A DNA stretch of 35,616 nt from Chryseobacterium sp. MYb7 (lineage in GTDB: Bacteria; Bacteroidota; Bacteroidia; Flavobacteriales; Weeksellaceae), in the NCBI RefSeq assembly GCF_002979455.1, contig NZ_PCOU01000040.1, positions 1 through 35,616 of the forward strand, in the 5' to 3' direction. The position numbers were made by a program, and so were the translations under genes. Shown piece after piece: positions 8,662 through 16,361 of this stretch. How positions within the stretch are numbered: the first letter of the stretch is position 1; the number at the start of each line of letters is the position of its first letter. Under the pieces are notes generated by a model. That model was given only the letters and a program-made list of their open reading frames with translations, was not told the DNA's origin and made no database searches.

Positions 8662-8718
8662 ATGAATTATTTTAAAATTTAAATAAAAATTCCTTCAGTC
8701 TGAAAGAATTACATTCTG

Positions 8719-8726
8719 CAAAGGTA
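8719..8726 (-). promoter_or_regulatory. -7 promoter box of the RhlE-type helicase gene
   Basis: Read on the minus strand, these bases are TACCTTTG, a full match to TAnnTTTG. They lie 58 bases before the TTG start, leaving a leader of roughly 50 bases, longer than for most genes in this window. No clear -33 element is seen. Confidence 0.55.
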
Positions 8727-8780
8727 GTTTAAAAAAAATTAAGAATTTTTTATCTCTTTTTTTGGCTTGCTGATCATAAA

Positions 8781-8813
8781 AATAGATGGCCGTCCGGATA
8801 TGAGCAGCCATCT
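8781..8813 (-). terminator. Probable terminator after the DUF6438 lipoprotein gene
   Basis: AGATGGC (8784-8790) and GCCATCT (8807-8813) form a seven-pair stem with a 16-base loop. On the minus strand the stem is followed by ATTTTTA. It lies about 50 bases past the stop codon of the lipoprotein gene. Confidence 0.55.
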
Positions 8814-8859
8814 TTTATTGTAAAAACTTATTTTGAATTCAAAAAAAAGTAAATATAAT

Positions 8860-9351
8860 CTACTTTACTTTAGCCCACTGTTGATTCTTTCTTAAATTCT
8901 CAAAAAACTGATACACCTCCGAAAGCTTTTCGCTTCCACGTTTTCCATAGTCTTCCACATTTTTTGACGTTCCGTCAGCTAATTTTATTCTTAAATAAGA
9001 GGTGGGAAGATCAGTAATATTGTGTTCTCCATATTTATCATGTAAGCTTTTTACATTTAACCCATCAAGCAAACTGATCAGTTTATTATAATCCTCTTCT
9101 TTAATTGTTCCTTTGAAAGTTCCTTCACGAGGCTTCGAAAACTCATCTTTAGAAGGTTTATCATTAAAATTAAAGTGTTCTGCTTCAAAAACCGCAGTTC
9201 TGTCCGGATTGATTGTCATTTTAAAAACAGGGCAGAATCCAAAGCAGGGAGTTGCTTCATATTCAATTGTAGTATATTTTGAGTTTACTTTTTGAGAAGT
9301 TGTACAGGATGTCAAAAACATAAATGCACAAATGGCCAGCAAATATTTCAT
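8860..9351 (-). CDS. DUF6438 lipoprotein
   Basis: A 163-residue predicted lipoprotein. The N-terminus is a short hydrophobic signal ending in LTSC, with the lipidated Cys at residue 16, so the product should be tethered to a membrane and face the periplasm or surface. The mature part carries the Cys pair TPCFGFCPVF near residues 34-43, typical of DUF6438 (the usual form is CxGxCPVY). It also has a C-terminal region rich in charged residues. No function is known for the family. The gene stands alone, with a weak one-mismatch -7 box (GACTTTTG read on the minus strand, 9390-9397) and a hairpin downstream. Confidence 0.8.
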   Translation of the reverse strand: MKYLLAICAFMFLTSCTTSQKVNSKYTTIEYEATPCFGFCPVFKMTINPDRTAVFEAEHFNFNDKPSKDEFSKPREGTFKGTIKEEDYNKLISLLDGLNVKSLHDKYGEHNITDLPTSYLRIKLADGTSKNVEDYGKRGSEKLSEVYQFFENLRKNQQWAKVK

Positions 9352-9462
9352 AGTTTTTTCAATTTAAAAAGTTTTTCCAATAATTGTTCCAAAAGTCTTC
9401 ATCTTACTATGTTTTTATGTTAAATATAAAAAAGGAAAATTGTTTAACCCTTTGTTTTTTTG

Positions 9463-9579
9463 AACCATTAAGATTATATTAAGGTGTTAATAATATGAAG
9501 ATAAGCTTCGCTTTATGCTTAAGAAATCAGAATGATTTATCTTAACTATACTTTATTTCTTACATCCTTCTTAATGGTT
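9463..9579. repeat. 117-base MITE-like intergenic element with terminal inverted repeats
   Basis: The 343-base gap 9352-9694 holds no gene. Inside it, AACCATTAAGA (9463-9473) is matched by its exact inverse TCTTAATGGTT (9569-9579), and the matched arms can be extended with small gaps. The interior is rich in TTAAG words and contains AAGCTTCGCTTTATGCTTAAG, a self-complementary core. The whole looks like a small non-coding palindromic element rather than a regulatory site of one gene. Confidence 0.5.
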
Positions 9580-9610
9580 TAAAATATTGAGTGGAAGAAA
9601 TTGTATAAAT

Positions 9611-9648
9611 AAAAACAGCCTCAGAGTAAATCTGAGACTGTTTTTTTA
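9611..9648 (-). terminator. Terminator after obg
   Basis: AACAGCCTCAGA and TCTGAGACTGTT form a 12-position stem with one mismatch around the loop GTAAA. On the minus strand, in the direction of obg, it is followed by TTTTT. The other side is also T-rich, so it may act in both directions. Confidence 0.8.
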
Positions 9649-9694
9649 TGATGCAGTTCTATTTTCAAAATAAAACTGATAAATCAATGTATTT

Positions 9695-10678
9695 CTATCC
9701 GTGCAATTGTTTCCAGATCGCATCTTTCAGCTCCATAAGACCTTCTCCGGTAACACCTGAGAAGAACAGAGGCTGTTTGTTTTCCGGGAACTCTGCTGCA
9801 ATTTCCTTCTTCAGCTCATCATCCAAAAGGTCAGATTTTGAAACGGAAACAATGAAATCCTTATCCAACAATTCAGGATTGTATTCTTTTAATTCATTCT
9901 CAAGAATTTTAAACTCCTGGAAATGATTTTCAGAATCAGCCGGAATTAAAAATAAAAGGATAGAGTTTCTTTCAATATGTCTCAGGAATCTGTGTCCTAA
10001 GCCTTTTCCTTCTGCGGCTCCTTCAATAATCCCAGGAATATCAGCCATTACGAAAGATTTGTAATTTCTGTAATCCACGATTCCAAGGTTAGGAGTCAAA
10101 GTGGTAAAAGCGTAATTGGCAATTTTTGGTTTTGCCGCGGAAACAGACGCTAAAAGTGTAGATTTTCCAGCATTTGGAAACCCAACAAGTCCTACATCCG
10201 CCAAAATTTTAAGTTCGAAGACCACATAGCCTTCCTCACCATCCATTCCGGGTTGTGCATATCTTGGAGTCTGGTTGGTAGAGGATTTGAAATGTTCGTT
10301 TCCTTTTCCACCTTTTCCTCCCTGCATCAAAATGATTTCCTGTTTGTCTTCAAGGATTTCTCCGATAATTTCGCCATCTTCATTTTTAGCGATAGTCCCA
10401 ATAGGAACATCGATATAAATATCAGAACCGTCAGCTCCGGTCAGCTGGTTTTTCGCTCCGTTTTCACCTCGTTCTGCTTTTATGTGACGGGTGTATCGAA
10501 GGGGAAGCAAAGTCCATTCGTTAGCATTTCCTCTCATAATGACGTGTCCGCCACGACCTCCGTCACCTCCGTCAGGACCGCCTTTAGGAATATACTTTTC
10601 ACGGCGAAGGTGGGCAGAACCAGCACCTCCGTGTCCGCTTTTACAATGGATCTTTACGTAATCTACAAAGTTAGACAT
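9695..10678 (-). CDS. obg: Obg/CgtA GTPase
   Basis: Essential GTPase of 50S ribosome assembly and growth control, 327 residues. The N-terminal glycine-rich Obg fold (1-158) shows GGPDGGDGGRGG and GGKGGKGNEHF. The G domain has G1 GFPNAGKST at 166-174, G3 DIPGII near 213, and SKSD as the G4 equivalent. It stops soon after the G domain, so the optional C-terminal Obg domain of some phyla is absent, as is usual in Flavobacteriia. It lies downstream of adk in the same direction. The 61-base gap holds a small palindrome. A terminator follows. Confidence 0.96.
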   Translation of the reverse strand: MSNFVDYVKIHCKSGHGGAGSAHLRREKYIPKGGPDGGDGGRGGHVIMRGNANEWTLLPLRYTRHIKAERGENGAKNQLTGADGSDIYIDVPIGTIAKNEDGEIIGEILEDKQEIILMQGGKGGKGNEHFKSSTNQTPRYAQPGMDGEEGYVVFELKILADVGLVGFPNAGKSTLLASVSAAKPKIANYAFTTLTPNLGIVDYRNYKSFVMADIPGIIEGAAEGKGLGHRFLRHIERNSILLFLIPADSENHFQEFKILENELKEYNPELLDKDFIVSVSKSDLLDDELKKEIAAEFPENKQPLFFSGVTGEGLMELKDAIWKQLHG

Positions 10679-10700
10679 ATAGTTTGTGTTGCAAGTTACA

Positions 10701-10730
10701 GGCTACGGGACGAAATTTTATCCCGTGCCC
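10701..10730. repeat. Small inverted repeat between adk and obg
   Basis: ACGGGA (10705-10710) and TCCCGT (10721-10726) form a hairpin with an AT-rich loop in the adk-obg spacer. Neighbouring words such as GCAAGTTACAGGCTACGGG resemble those of the palindromic spacer at 4987-5034 only loosely. It lacks a T-tract and is unlikely to be a terminator. Confidence 0.4.
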
Positions 10731-10739
10731 ATATCCCGA

Positions 10740-11318
10740 TTATTTAATTTTCTCTACCTCAGCGAAAAGTTTTTGGGAAATCTCATCAATTTCTCCAACA
10801 CCGTTTACCTCTACATATTTACCCTGCTGCTTATAAAGCTCGGCAACTTCTGCTGTTTTAGTATAATATTCTTTAATTCTGTTTTCGATGATCTCTACAT
10901 TGCTGTCGTCTGATCTTCCGCTGGTTTCTCCTCTTTTCAGAAGTCTTTCAACCAAAATTTTGTCCTCTACTACCAATGAAAGACAGATATCAATATCGTC
11001 ATTCAATACTTCTTTAACGATTGTTTCCAAAGCTTCTGTCTGAGCAGTTGTTCTTGGATATCCGTCAAAAATAAAACCGTTGGTATCAGTAGGTTTTTTG
11101 ATCTCGTCGATCAGCATATCTGTTGTTACCTGATCCGGAACCAATTCTCCCTTATCGATGTATGACTTAGCCAGTTTTCCAAGTTCAGTGTCATTTTTCA
11201 TATTGTATCTGAAAAGATCACCTGTTGAAACCTGTTTTAAATTGAATTTCTCGATTAGATTCTGAGCTTGTGTTCCTTTTCCACTTCCTGGAGGGCCGAA
11301 CAGAACAATGTTTATCAT
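10740..11318 (-). CDS. adk: Adenylate kinase
   Basis: Adenylate kinase (ATP + AMP to 2 ADP), cytoplasmic, 192 residues. The P-loop GPPGSGKGTQ is at 8-17, followed by the AMP-binding STGDLFR segment and the DGYPRT motif. The LID is short (RGETSGRSDD) and lacks the four-Cys zinc site, which fits the short bacterial form of about 190 residues. It lies between hpt and obg, all reading leftwards. This neighbourhood is common in Flavobacteriia. A 150-base spacer with heptad-like inverted repeats separates it from hpt, so it may have its own promoter there. Confidence 0.95.
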   Translation of the reverse strand: MINIVLFGPPGSGKGTQAQNLIEKFNLKQVSTGDLFRYNMKNDTELGKLAKSYIDKGELVPDQVTTDMLIDEIKKPTDTNGFIFDGYPRTTAQTEALETIVKEVLNDDIDICLSLVVEDKILVERLLKRGETSGRSDDSNVEIIENRIKEYYTKTAEVAELYKQQGKYVEVNGVGEIDEISQKLFAEVEKIK

Positions 11319-11349
11319 AATGTTGATACGCTTCCGGCAATGGGCATTT

Positions 11350-11470
11350 TTGCTTCTGGCTCGTGGCTTTTGGCGGCTTGCTTTTTTGCTTTCAGCTTTT
11401 TTAAGTTATTATTAAATTTATTTCTTTAGATAATTTTTAAGCTAAAAGCTATCAGCTAATAGCCAACAGC
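11350..11470. repeat. Heptad-phased inverted repeat element in the hpt-adk spacer
   Basis: The right arm (11440-11470) reads as five steps of a degenerate seven-base unit: AGCTAAA, AGCTATC, AGCTAAT, AGCCAAC, AGC. The left arm (about 11350-11397) shows the inverse pattern in seven-base steps (TCTGGCT, CGTGGCT, TTTGGCG, GCTTGCT, then TTCAGCT). The arms can pair imperfectly across a 40-base AT-rich centre. No reading frame is open through it. Confidence 0.5.
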
Positions 11471-11472
11471 GT

Positions 11473-12027
11473 TTAATGGTTGATTTGTCCGTCTTCCAAC
11501 TGGTATAAATTCGGTAGGTTTCTTCCTAACTCATCATAATCCAGTCCGTATCCAAGTACAAATTTGTTTGGAATTTCTTTTCCAATGTAATCCAGTTTGA
11601 AATCTTTCTTGTAAATCTCAGGTTTCAATAAGAAACTAGCCAGTTTTACAGATTTAGGACGTTGTGTTTCCTTAAAATATTTGAAAAGACTTTCAACCGT
11701 ATTTCCTGTATCTACAATATCTTCTACAAGAATAATGTGACGGTCTTTCACTTCTTTAGTAAGCTCCATTTTCTGATAAACAATCCCTGTAGATTCTGTT
11801 CCTACATAAGAACTCATTTGAATGAAGGCAATTTCGCATTCCCCTGGGTAATATTTTAAAAGATCTGAGAAGAACATCACCACTCCATTTAATACACCAA
11901 TGAAAACAGGAACCTCATCCTTGTAATCTTCATAAATTCTTAACGCTGTCTCTTTTACAATTTCCTGAATTTCGGCATCCTTTAAATAAGGAACGAAAGT
12001 TTTGTCGTGAACTTTAATGCTTTCCAT
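11473..12027 (-). CDS. hpt: Hypoxanthine phosphoribosyltransferase
   Basis: Purine salvage enzyme transferring the phosphoribosyl group of PRPP to hypoxanthine or guanine, cytoplasmic, 184 residues. The PRPP-binding loop appears as ILVEDIVDTGNT, with the adjacent Asp pair typical of type I phosphoribosyltransferases. The C-terminal FVLGYGLDYDELGRNLP matches the bacterial Hpt family. I chose the ATG at 12027. The longer reading begins with TTG inside the -7 box TAACTTTG at 12046-12053 and would lie upstream of the likely transcription start. It heads the hpt-adk-obg group, although repeat spacers may uncouple them. Confidence 0.93.
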   Translation of the reverse strand: MESIKVHDKTFVPYLKDAEIQEIVKETALRIYEDYKDEVPVFIGVLNGVVMFFSDLLKYYPGECEIAFIQMSSYVGTESTGIVYQKMELTKEVKDRHIILVEDIVDTGNTVESLFKYFKETQRPKSVKLASFLLKPEIYKKDFKLDYIGKEIPNKFVLGYGLDYDELGRNLPNLYQLEDGQINH

Positions 12028-12045
12028 AAAATTTTTAGTAGTTCG

Positions 12046-12053
12046 CAAAGTTA
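12046..12053 (-). promoter_or_regulatory. -7 promoter box of hpt
   Basis: On the minus strand this reads TAACTTTG, an exact TAnnTTTG match, 18 bases before the ATG at 12027. It overlaps the TTG that would start the longer reading frame, so it settles the start. The rest of the 396-base gap up to the ABC-F ATG at 12424 holds the ABC-F promoter and leader, and no gene. Confidence 0.6.
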
Positions 12054-12307
12054 CGGATTTTTGATTAAAATACTTTCCTGTTTTTATCAGTTTGAAAGTT
12101 TATTGGTTTTGTAGCGGTAGAATTGAATAGGATGATGAAGCCTGTTTAAATAATAATAAGTAGAGGCTCTTTACCAGATAGAATGATATAGCCTCAAAAT
12201 AGAATTCCGGAAATGATTAAAAATAAACAGGTGTTTGAAATGGGACAGAAGAAAAGGATGATAAATGTCTTGATTATTAATGAAAAATGAATATTCCGAA
12301 AAATGAG

Positions 12308-12315
12308 TATCTTTG
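12308..12315 (+). promoter_or_regulatory. -7 promoter box of the ABC-F gene
   Basis: TATCTTTG matches TAnnTTTG. It implies a leader of about 100 bases before the ATG at 12424, long for this genome. The leader contains a start-stop pair (ATGTAG, 12342-12347) and competing small hairpins (12378-12405). Confidence 0.5.
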
Positions 12316-12423
12316 TTCTTTCAAAACCCAACAATACAGACATGTAGGATATCATTTCTTTCAGATTCAATAAAAAGGCAACAAAGATGTTGCTGGTGTT
12401 CAACAATTATTAAGAAAGAAATC

Positions 12424-14013
12424 ATGATTTTACTGCAAAATATATCCTTTGGGTTTCCGGGAGGAAATCTTCTATTTAATCATATCAATTTAACAATACA
12501 GTCTTCCATCAAATCTGCTTTGGTGGGAAGCAACGGCATGGGAAAATCGACCCTGCTGAAAATAATTGCGGGCGAAATACAACCCTTAAACGGCTCTATC
12601 AATATTCAGGGTGATATTTTTTATGTACCCCAAATGTTCGGAAATTGTAATCACCTTACCATCGCTGAATGTCTTAAAATAGATCAGAAACTAAATGCTC
12701 TTCAAAAAATTACGAATGGAGAAGTGGATGAAATTTATTTTGAAATGCTCAACGATGACTGGGATATTGAAGAACGATCTCATCAAGCTCTGGAACATTG
12801 GGGACTCGAGAATTTTGAATTAACCCAAAAACTGGAAGGCTTGAGCGGCGGTCAAAAGACCAAAGTTTTTCTTGCCGGAATTCAGATTAACCAGCCTGAT
12901 ATTATCATCCTGGATGAACCTACCAATCATCTGGATCTTGATGGAAGGAAGCTGCTGTATGATCTTATTGATAAAACGAATTCAACAGTGGTTATCGTAA
13001 GCCACGACCGTACTTTACTCAATCTTGTTGATACAATATTTGAGTTAAGTAATCAGGGAATTGCAACCTATGGTGGGAATTACGATTTCTATGCAGAACA
13101 AAAAGAAATAGAAGGGGAAGCTTTACAAAATGACATTCACTCAAAAGAACGGGCTTTGAAAAAAGCAAAAGAAAAGGAAAGAGAAACACTGGAACGAAAA
13201 CAAAAGCTGGATTCAAGAGGTAAAGGGAAGCAGGAAAAATCCGGTGTAGCGAGAATTATGATAAATACCCTTCGGAATAATGCTGAGAAAAATACTTCAA
13301 AACTGAAAAGTGTACACGCTGAGAAAATCAGCGGAATTTCAGGTGATCTGAGAGATTTGCGTTCCTCTTTAAAGAATTCTGATCAGATGAAAGTCAATTT
13401 TAATGATTCCAATCTGCATTCAGGGAAAATTCTTGTCGCTGCTGAGAATATTAATTTCACTTATGGAAAGGGAAGACTCTGGAAAGAAAATATCAGTTTT
13501 GAATTGCGGAGCGGAGATCGAATTTCAGTGAAAGGGCCAAACGGTTCCGGGAAAACAACGTTAATCAAGCTTTTGTTGGGAAACATTGAACCTTCAGAAG
13601 GGAAAGTAAACAGGGCAGCATTCAACAGCATTTACATTGATCAGGAATATTCTATGATTGATCATGAATCAACACTTTATGATTTTGTTCAGACTTTCAA
13701 TGACAGTGCATTACAGGAATCCGAAGTGAAGACATTACTATCCAGATTTCTATTTGGAAAAGATACATGGGATAAAAAATGCGGAGTTCTGAGTGGTGGT
13801 GAACGTTTGCGACTGCTTTTCTGTGGACTTTCCGTCAGCAATAAAGCTCCGGATATGATCATCCTCGATGAACCAACCAATAACTTAGATCTTCAGAATG
13901 TAGAAATTCTCACTAATTCTATCAAAGATTATCATGGAACTCTTTTAGTCATTTCCCATGATGAAGTTTTCCTGAACGAGATTGGGGTGAGTAATGAGGT
14001 TTTATTGGAATAA
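12424..14013 (+). CDS. ABC-F family ATPase (ribosome-associated)
   Basis: Soluble protein of 529 residues with two tandem ABC domains and no membrane segment, as in ABC-F proteins that act at the ribosomal E site. Domain 1 has Walker A GSNGMGKST (35-43), signature LSGGQ and Walker B IIILDEPTNHLD. A charged Lys/Glu-rich linker follows. Domain 2 has Walker A GPNGSGKTT (about 371-379), signature LSGGE and IILDEPTNNLD. ABC-F members include translation factors (EttA, Uup) and antibiotic-protection factors. The short linker and long leader leave both open. The ATG at 12424 gives the standard N-terminus. An in-frame extension to 12313 begins inside the promoter region and is rejected. Confidence 0.92.
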   Translation: MILLQNISFGFPGGNLLFNHINLTIQSSIKSALVGSNGMGKSTLLKIIAGEIQPLNGSINIQGDIFYVPQMFGNCNHLTIAECLKIDQKLNALQKITNGEVDEIYFEMLNDDWDIEERSHQALEHWGLENFELTQKLEGLSGGQKTKVFLAGIQINQPDIIILDEPTNHLDLDGRKLLYDLIDKTNSTVVIVSHDRTLLNLVDTIFELSNQGIATYGGNYDFYAEQKEIEGEALQNDIHSKERALKKAKEKERETLERKQKLDSRGKGKQEKSGVARIMINTLRNNAEKNTSKLKSVHAEKISGISGDLRDLRSSLKNSDQMKVNFNDSNLHSGKILVAAENINFTYGKGRLWKENISFELRSGDRISVKGPNGSGKTTLIKLLLGNIEPSEGKVNRAAFNSIYIDQEYSMIDHESTLYDFVQTFNDSALQESEVKTLLSRFLFGKDTWDKKCGVLSGGERLRLLFCGLSVSNKAPDMIILDEPTNNLDLQNVEILTNSIKDYHGTLLVISHDEVFLNEIGVSNEVLLE

Positions 14014-14075
14014 GGACTATATTCATACTTTACATATAAACAAAATTCCATCGGCTTTAGCCAAAACCTATCATA

Positions 14076-14110
14076 AAAAATCCCGGAAATCAATTTCCGG
14101 GATTTTATTT
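14076..14110. terminator. Bidirectional terminator
   Basis: AAATCCCGGAAAT (14078-14090) and ATTTCCGGGATTT (14093-14105) pair perfectly over 13 bases with a two-base loop, flanked by A and T runs. It lies between the convergent ABC-F and HEAT-like genes and can serve both. Confidence 0.9.
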
Positions 14111-14127
14111 TCTATGAATTAAAAAGA

Positions 14128-14646
14128 TTATTTCTTCGTTTTCTTAATCGCATCCAGATAAATCTTTTTGATACTGTTTTTCTCTTCCTTCTCACAAATG
14201 TCTTCAAGAGTAGGAAACAGATTTGTATTATGCTTAGTCTTCAACTTTAAAATTTCACCCAATGCAAATGCTGCACTCCAGCGTACTACAGTTCCTTCAT
14301 GTTCTGTATTAGTTAACAGATTGGTGATGGCTTTATCCAGATTTTCTGTGAATAAATGTGCGGTATTGCCAATTACTTTGGCGCTTTCCCATTTTATTCG
14401 TGGTGCTTTTTCAGTAAGGGTTTTGGAAACAAATGAAAATACGGTTTCATCTGCAAGATTGGGGTTCTGTTTTGTAGCATATTCCAAGGCTTCAATGCAG
14501 GTTGCTTTTACAGGATCTTTTGATTTTTTAGCGAAAGCAATCAGTTCATCTGTCGGTAAAGAAGCATCAATGACCCATTTGCTGATGATGTCTACCTTTT
14601 CCTTTGATTTTACTGCCTTGTCTTTTATAAGTTCTTCTATAGTCAC
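14128..14646 (-). CDS. HEAT-repeat-like protein
   Basis: A 172-residue, all-helical, Lys-rich protein without signal peptide. Repeating helix pairs of HEAT type are visible, such as DPVKATCIEALEYATK, PRIKWESAKVIGNTA and GTVVRWSAAFALGEILK. Their conserved spacing suggests a short alpha-solenoid for protein binding. Translation probably begins with GTG (14644-14646), because no ATG lies upstream in frame. No enzymatic motif is present and the role is unknown. It lies between the ABC-F gene (convergent) and the lysophospholipase-like gene (same direction, 82 bases upstream). Confidence 0.75.
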   Translation of the reverse strand: MTIEELIKDKAVKSKEKVDIISKWVIDASLPTDELIAFAKKSKDPVKATCIEALEYATKQNPNLADETVFSFVSKTLTEKAPRIKWESAKVIGNTAHLFTENLDKAITNLLTNTEHEGTVVRWSAAFALGEILKLKTKHNTNLFPTLEDICEKEEKNSIKKIYLDAIKKTKK

Positions 14647-14728
14647 GGTGATTGGTTTTGTTTTTTCAGTGCTCTAAAATAGTAATTCCTTTGATTAGTT
14701 GATAAAATATACACAGTCAGCGAACTTC

Positions 14729-15661
14729 TTAATTTTCTAAAATCCAATTATAAATTCCATTCAAAACTTCCTCTCTTATTTCTTCATTCAGAATCTCATG
14801 GCGCATCTCCGGATAGATGTTTACGTCTACATGCTGGAAACCGTCAGCTTTTAAGTTGTTGACAGTTTGCATCACACCTTTTCCAAAATCACCAATCGGA
14901 TCATTCTGCCCGCTTACAAATAAAAATGAAAAGGATTTGGAAATAGATGAAGCCCAGTTTCTCGCTGTAGCTTTTTTATAAATGGTAAATAAAGTATAAA
15001 AAGCATTGTGAGTGAATGGAATTCCGCAAAGTTCATCCTGCTCAAAAGCTTTTCTGTTTTTTGTATTGACACTCAGCCAGCTGGTATCACTGAAATCTTT
15101 ATCCTTTTTAAAATATTTGTTATTGACACTCGTAAAAACAGAATTCAAGAAAGTACGATGACGGGGAGCGATGGTATTGGTTAATGATAAATAACCTCTC
15201 AATACATCTATTCCCGGCAAAGGCCCACCAGTTCCTGTAATGATAGCTCCTGAGAATTTACTGCTTGCCTTTTGAAGAAGACAGCGCGTAATAAAAGATC
15301 CCATAGAATGTCCCAAAATAAAATGAGGAACATCCGGGTATTGTTCAGCAAGATGATCTGCCATCATCTCTGCATCAGAAACAAGCCTTTCGTCCGGTTT
15401 TTCAATCTGGAAGAAACCAATATCTTTCTTCTCTTTTACAGATTTTCCGTGTCCCAAATGATCATACGTCAATACAGCAATTCCATGATTGGCAAAATAT
15501 TCTGCAATTTCTGAATATCTGCCACTGTGTTCCTGCATTCCGTGAACGATTTGTAAGGTGGCTTTCACAGAAGTTGCTTCCGGATAAAATAAAGTGTAAA
15601 AGAGTTGGGGTTGATCGTCTGTGGTTGCAGGTAGGTATTCTGATTTTTGTAGTGAGCTCAT
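14729..15661 (-). CDS. Alpha/beta hydrolase, monoacylglycerol lipase/lysophospholipase-like
   Basis: A 310-residue cytoplasmic serine hydrolase of the Hydrolase_4 (monoglyceride lipase/PldB-like) family. The N-terminal HGMQEHSGRY and YDHLGHGKS motifs are characteristic. The nucleophile elbow is GHSMG (117-121, Ser119). The likely acid is Asp254 in SGQNDPIGD and the likely base is His288 in MRHEIL. It has no signal peptide. The substrate, a monoacylglycerol or lysophospholipid, is inferred from the family only. A palindrome at 15713-15739 lies just upstream. Confidence 0.88.
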   Translation of the reverse strand: MSSLQKSEYLPATTDDQPQLFYTLFYPEATSVKATLQIVHGMQEHSGRYSEIAEYFANHGIAVLTYDHLGHGKSVKEKKDIGFFQIEKPDERLVSDAEMMADHLAEQYPDVPHFILGHSMGSFITRCLLQKASSKFSGAIITGTGGPLPGIDVLRGYLSLTNTIAPRHRTFLNSVFTSVNNKYFKKDKDFSDTSWLSVNTKNRKAFEQDELCGIPFTHNAFYTLFTIYKKATARNWASSISKSFSFLFVSGQNDPIGDFGKGVMQTVNNLKADGFQHVDVNIYPEMRHEILNEEIREEVLNGIYNWILEN

Positions 15662-15712
15662 TGGGTAGGGTTTTGGGAGGATGATTAAAGATATGTTTTT
15701 GCAAACTCTAAA

Positions 15713-15739
15713 CCTAACAGGTTTTTAAAACCTGTTAGG
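15713..15739. repeat. Perfect 27-base palindrome CCTAACAGG...CCTGTTAGG
   Basis: CCTAACAGGTTTT and AAAACCTGTTAGG are exact inverse arms of 13 bases around one T. It lies between two minus-strand genes, 15 bases past the stop of the Imm35-like gene, so it may stabilise or end that transcript. The symmetry and its intergenic place suggest a dispersed REP-like palindrome. Confidence 0.65.
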
Positions 15740-15753
15740 CTTGATGATGATAA

Positions 15754-16359
15754 TTATTTAGTTTCTGATAATGTCCAATCAAAATACATATTTGTGTCAA
15801 TAAGATCAACAAGAAGATCTTCTAATTTTTCACAAAAATGTCTCTCTAATATTAGTGGAGGTTGTTTTAGAGCTTTTTCCAACTGCTCTTTAGTATAATA
15901 ATAACTCTCTGGATTATTACTATCATAAAGAGAAGAATTATAAATTTTATGTTTTAATAAAATATTTACTAATTCCTCAAGTATTAATTCTCCAATACCC
16001 ATTATTTCCTCCCAATAATCATCAACCTCATTGATTATTAAATTATATTTACCATTCCAAATATCATAATCTTTATAATATATTCTTATTAATCTTTCCT
16101 TATTTAATTTATTAATTACTTCAATAAGAGCTTGTTTTATACCTGTAGCACTTCCATATTCAATTATTCTTCCATCTTTCTTTACAAGAACTATTGGACC
16201 TTGTCCCACAAGTTTCACCTTTTTATCCTTTGCCTGGTAACCAAAAACGAAGAGGTCATCATGATCTTCTGTATAACTAACTTCAACATGATCTCCAGCA
16301 TTATTTAATACATATTCTTTGGCAATTTTTAAAAATTCATTTTTGGAGTTTTCTTGCAT
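15754..16359 (-). CDS. Imm35/YrhB-like hypothetical protein
   Basis: A 201-residue acidic protein without signal peptide or membrane segment. The first 80 residues, with FVFGYQAKDKKVKLVGQGP and then VLVKKDGRIIEYGSA, resemble the Imm35/YrhB fold of immunity proteins from polymorphic-toxin loci. The rest, rich in Asp, Glu, Tyr and Leu, is not recognised. Its codon use is more AT-rich than that of the flanking housekeeping genes. It starts two bases after the stop of a 40-residue ORF (16362-16484), so the two are probably translationally coupled. No cognate toxin gene is in the window. The immunity role is a guess from fold resemblance. Confidence 0.6.
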   Translation of the reverse strand: MQENSKNEFLKIAKEYVLNNAGDHVEVSYTEDHDDLFVFGYQAKDKKVKLVGQGPIVLVKKDGRIIEYGSATGIKQALIEVINKLNKERLIRIYYKDYDIWNGKYNLIINEVDDYWEEIMGIGELILEELVNILLKHKIYNSSLYDSNNPESYYYTKEQLEKALKQPPLILERHFCEKLEDLLVDLIDTNMYFDWTLSETK

Positions 16360-16361
16360 TT

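Noticed and set aside
10253..10913. Long plus-strand frames antisense to obg and adk
   Set aside because: They are shadows of two conserved essential genes on the other strand and have no protein-like composition.
12194..12406. A 70-codon hydrophobic minus-strand frame
   Set aside because: It overlaps the promoter and leader of the ABC-F gene and has no recognisable motif or start signal.
12313..12423. N-terminal extension of the ABC-F protein by 37 codons
   Set aside because: It would begin inside the -7 box TATCTTTG. The ATG at 12424 gives the standard family N-terminus.
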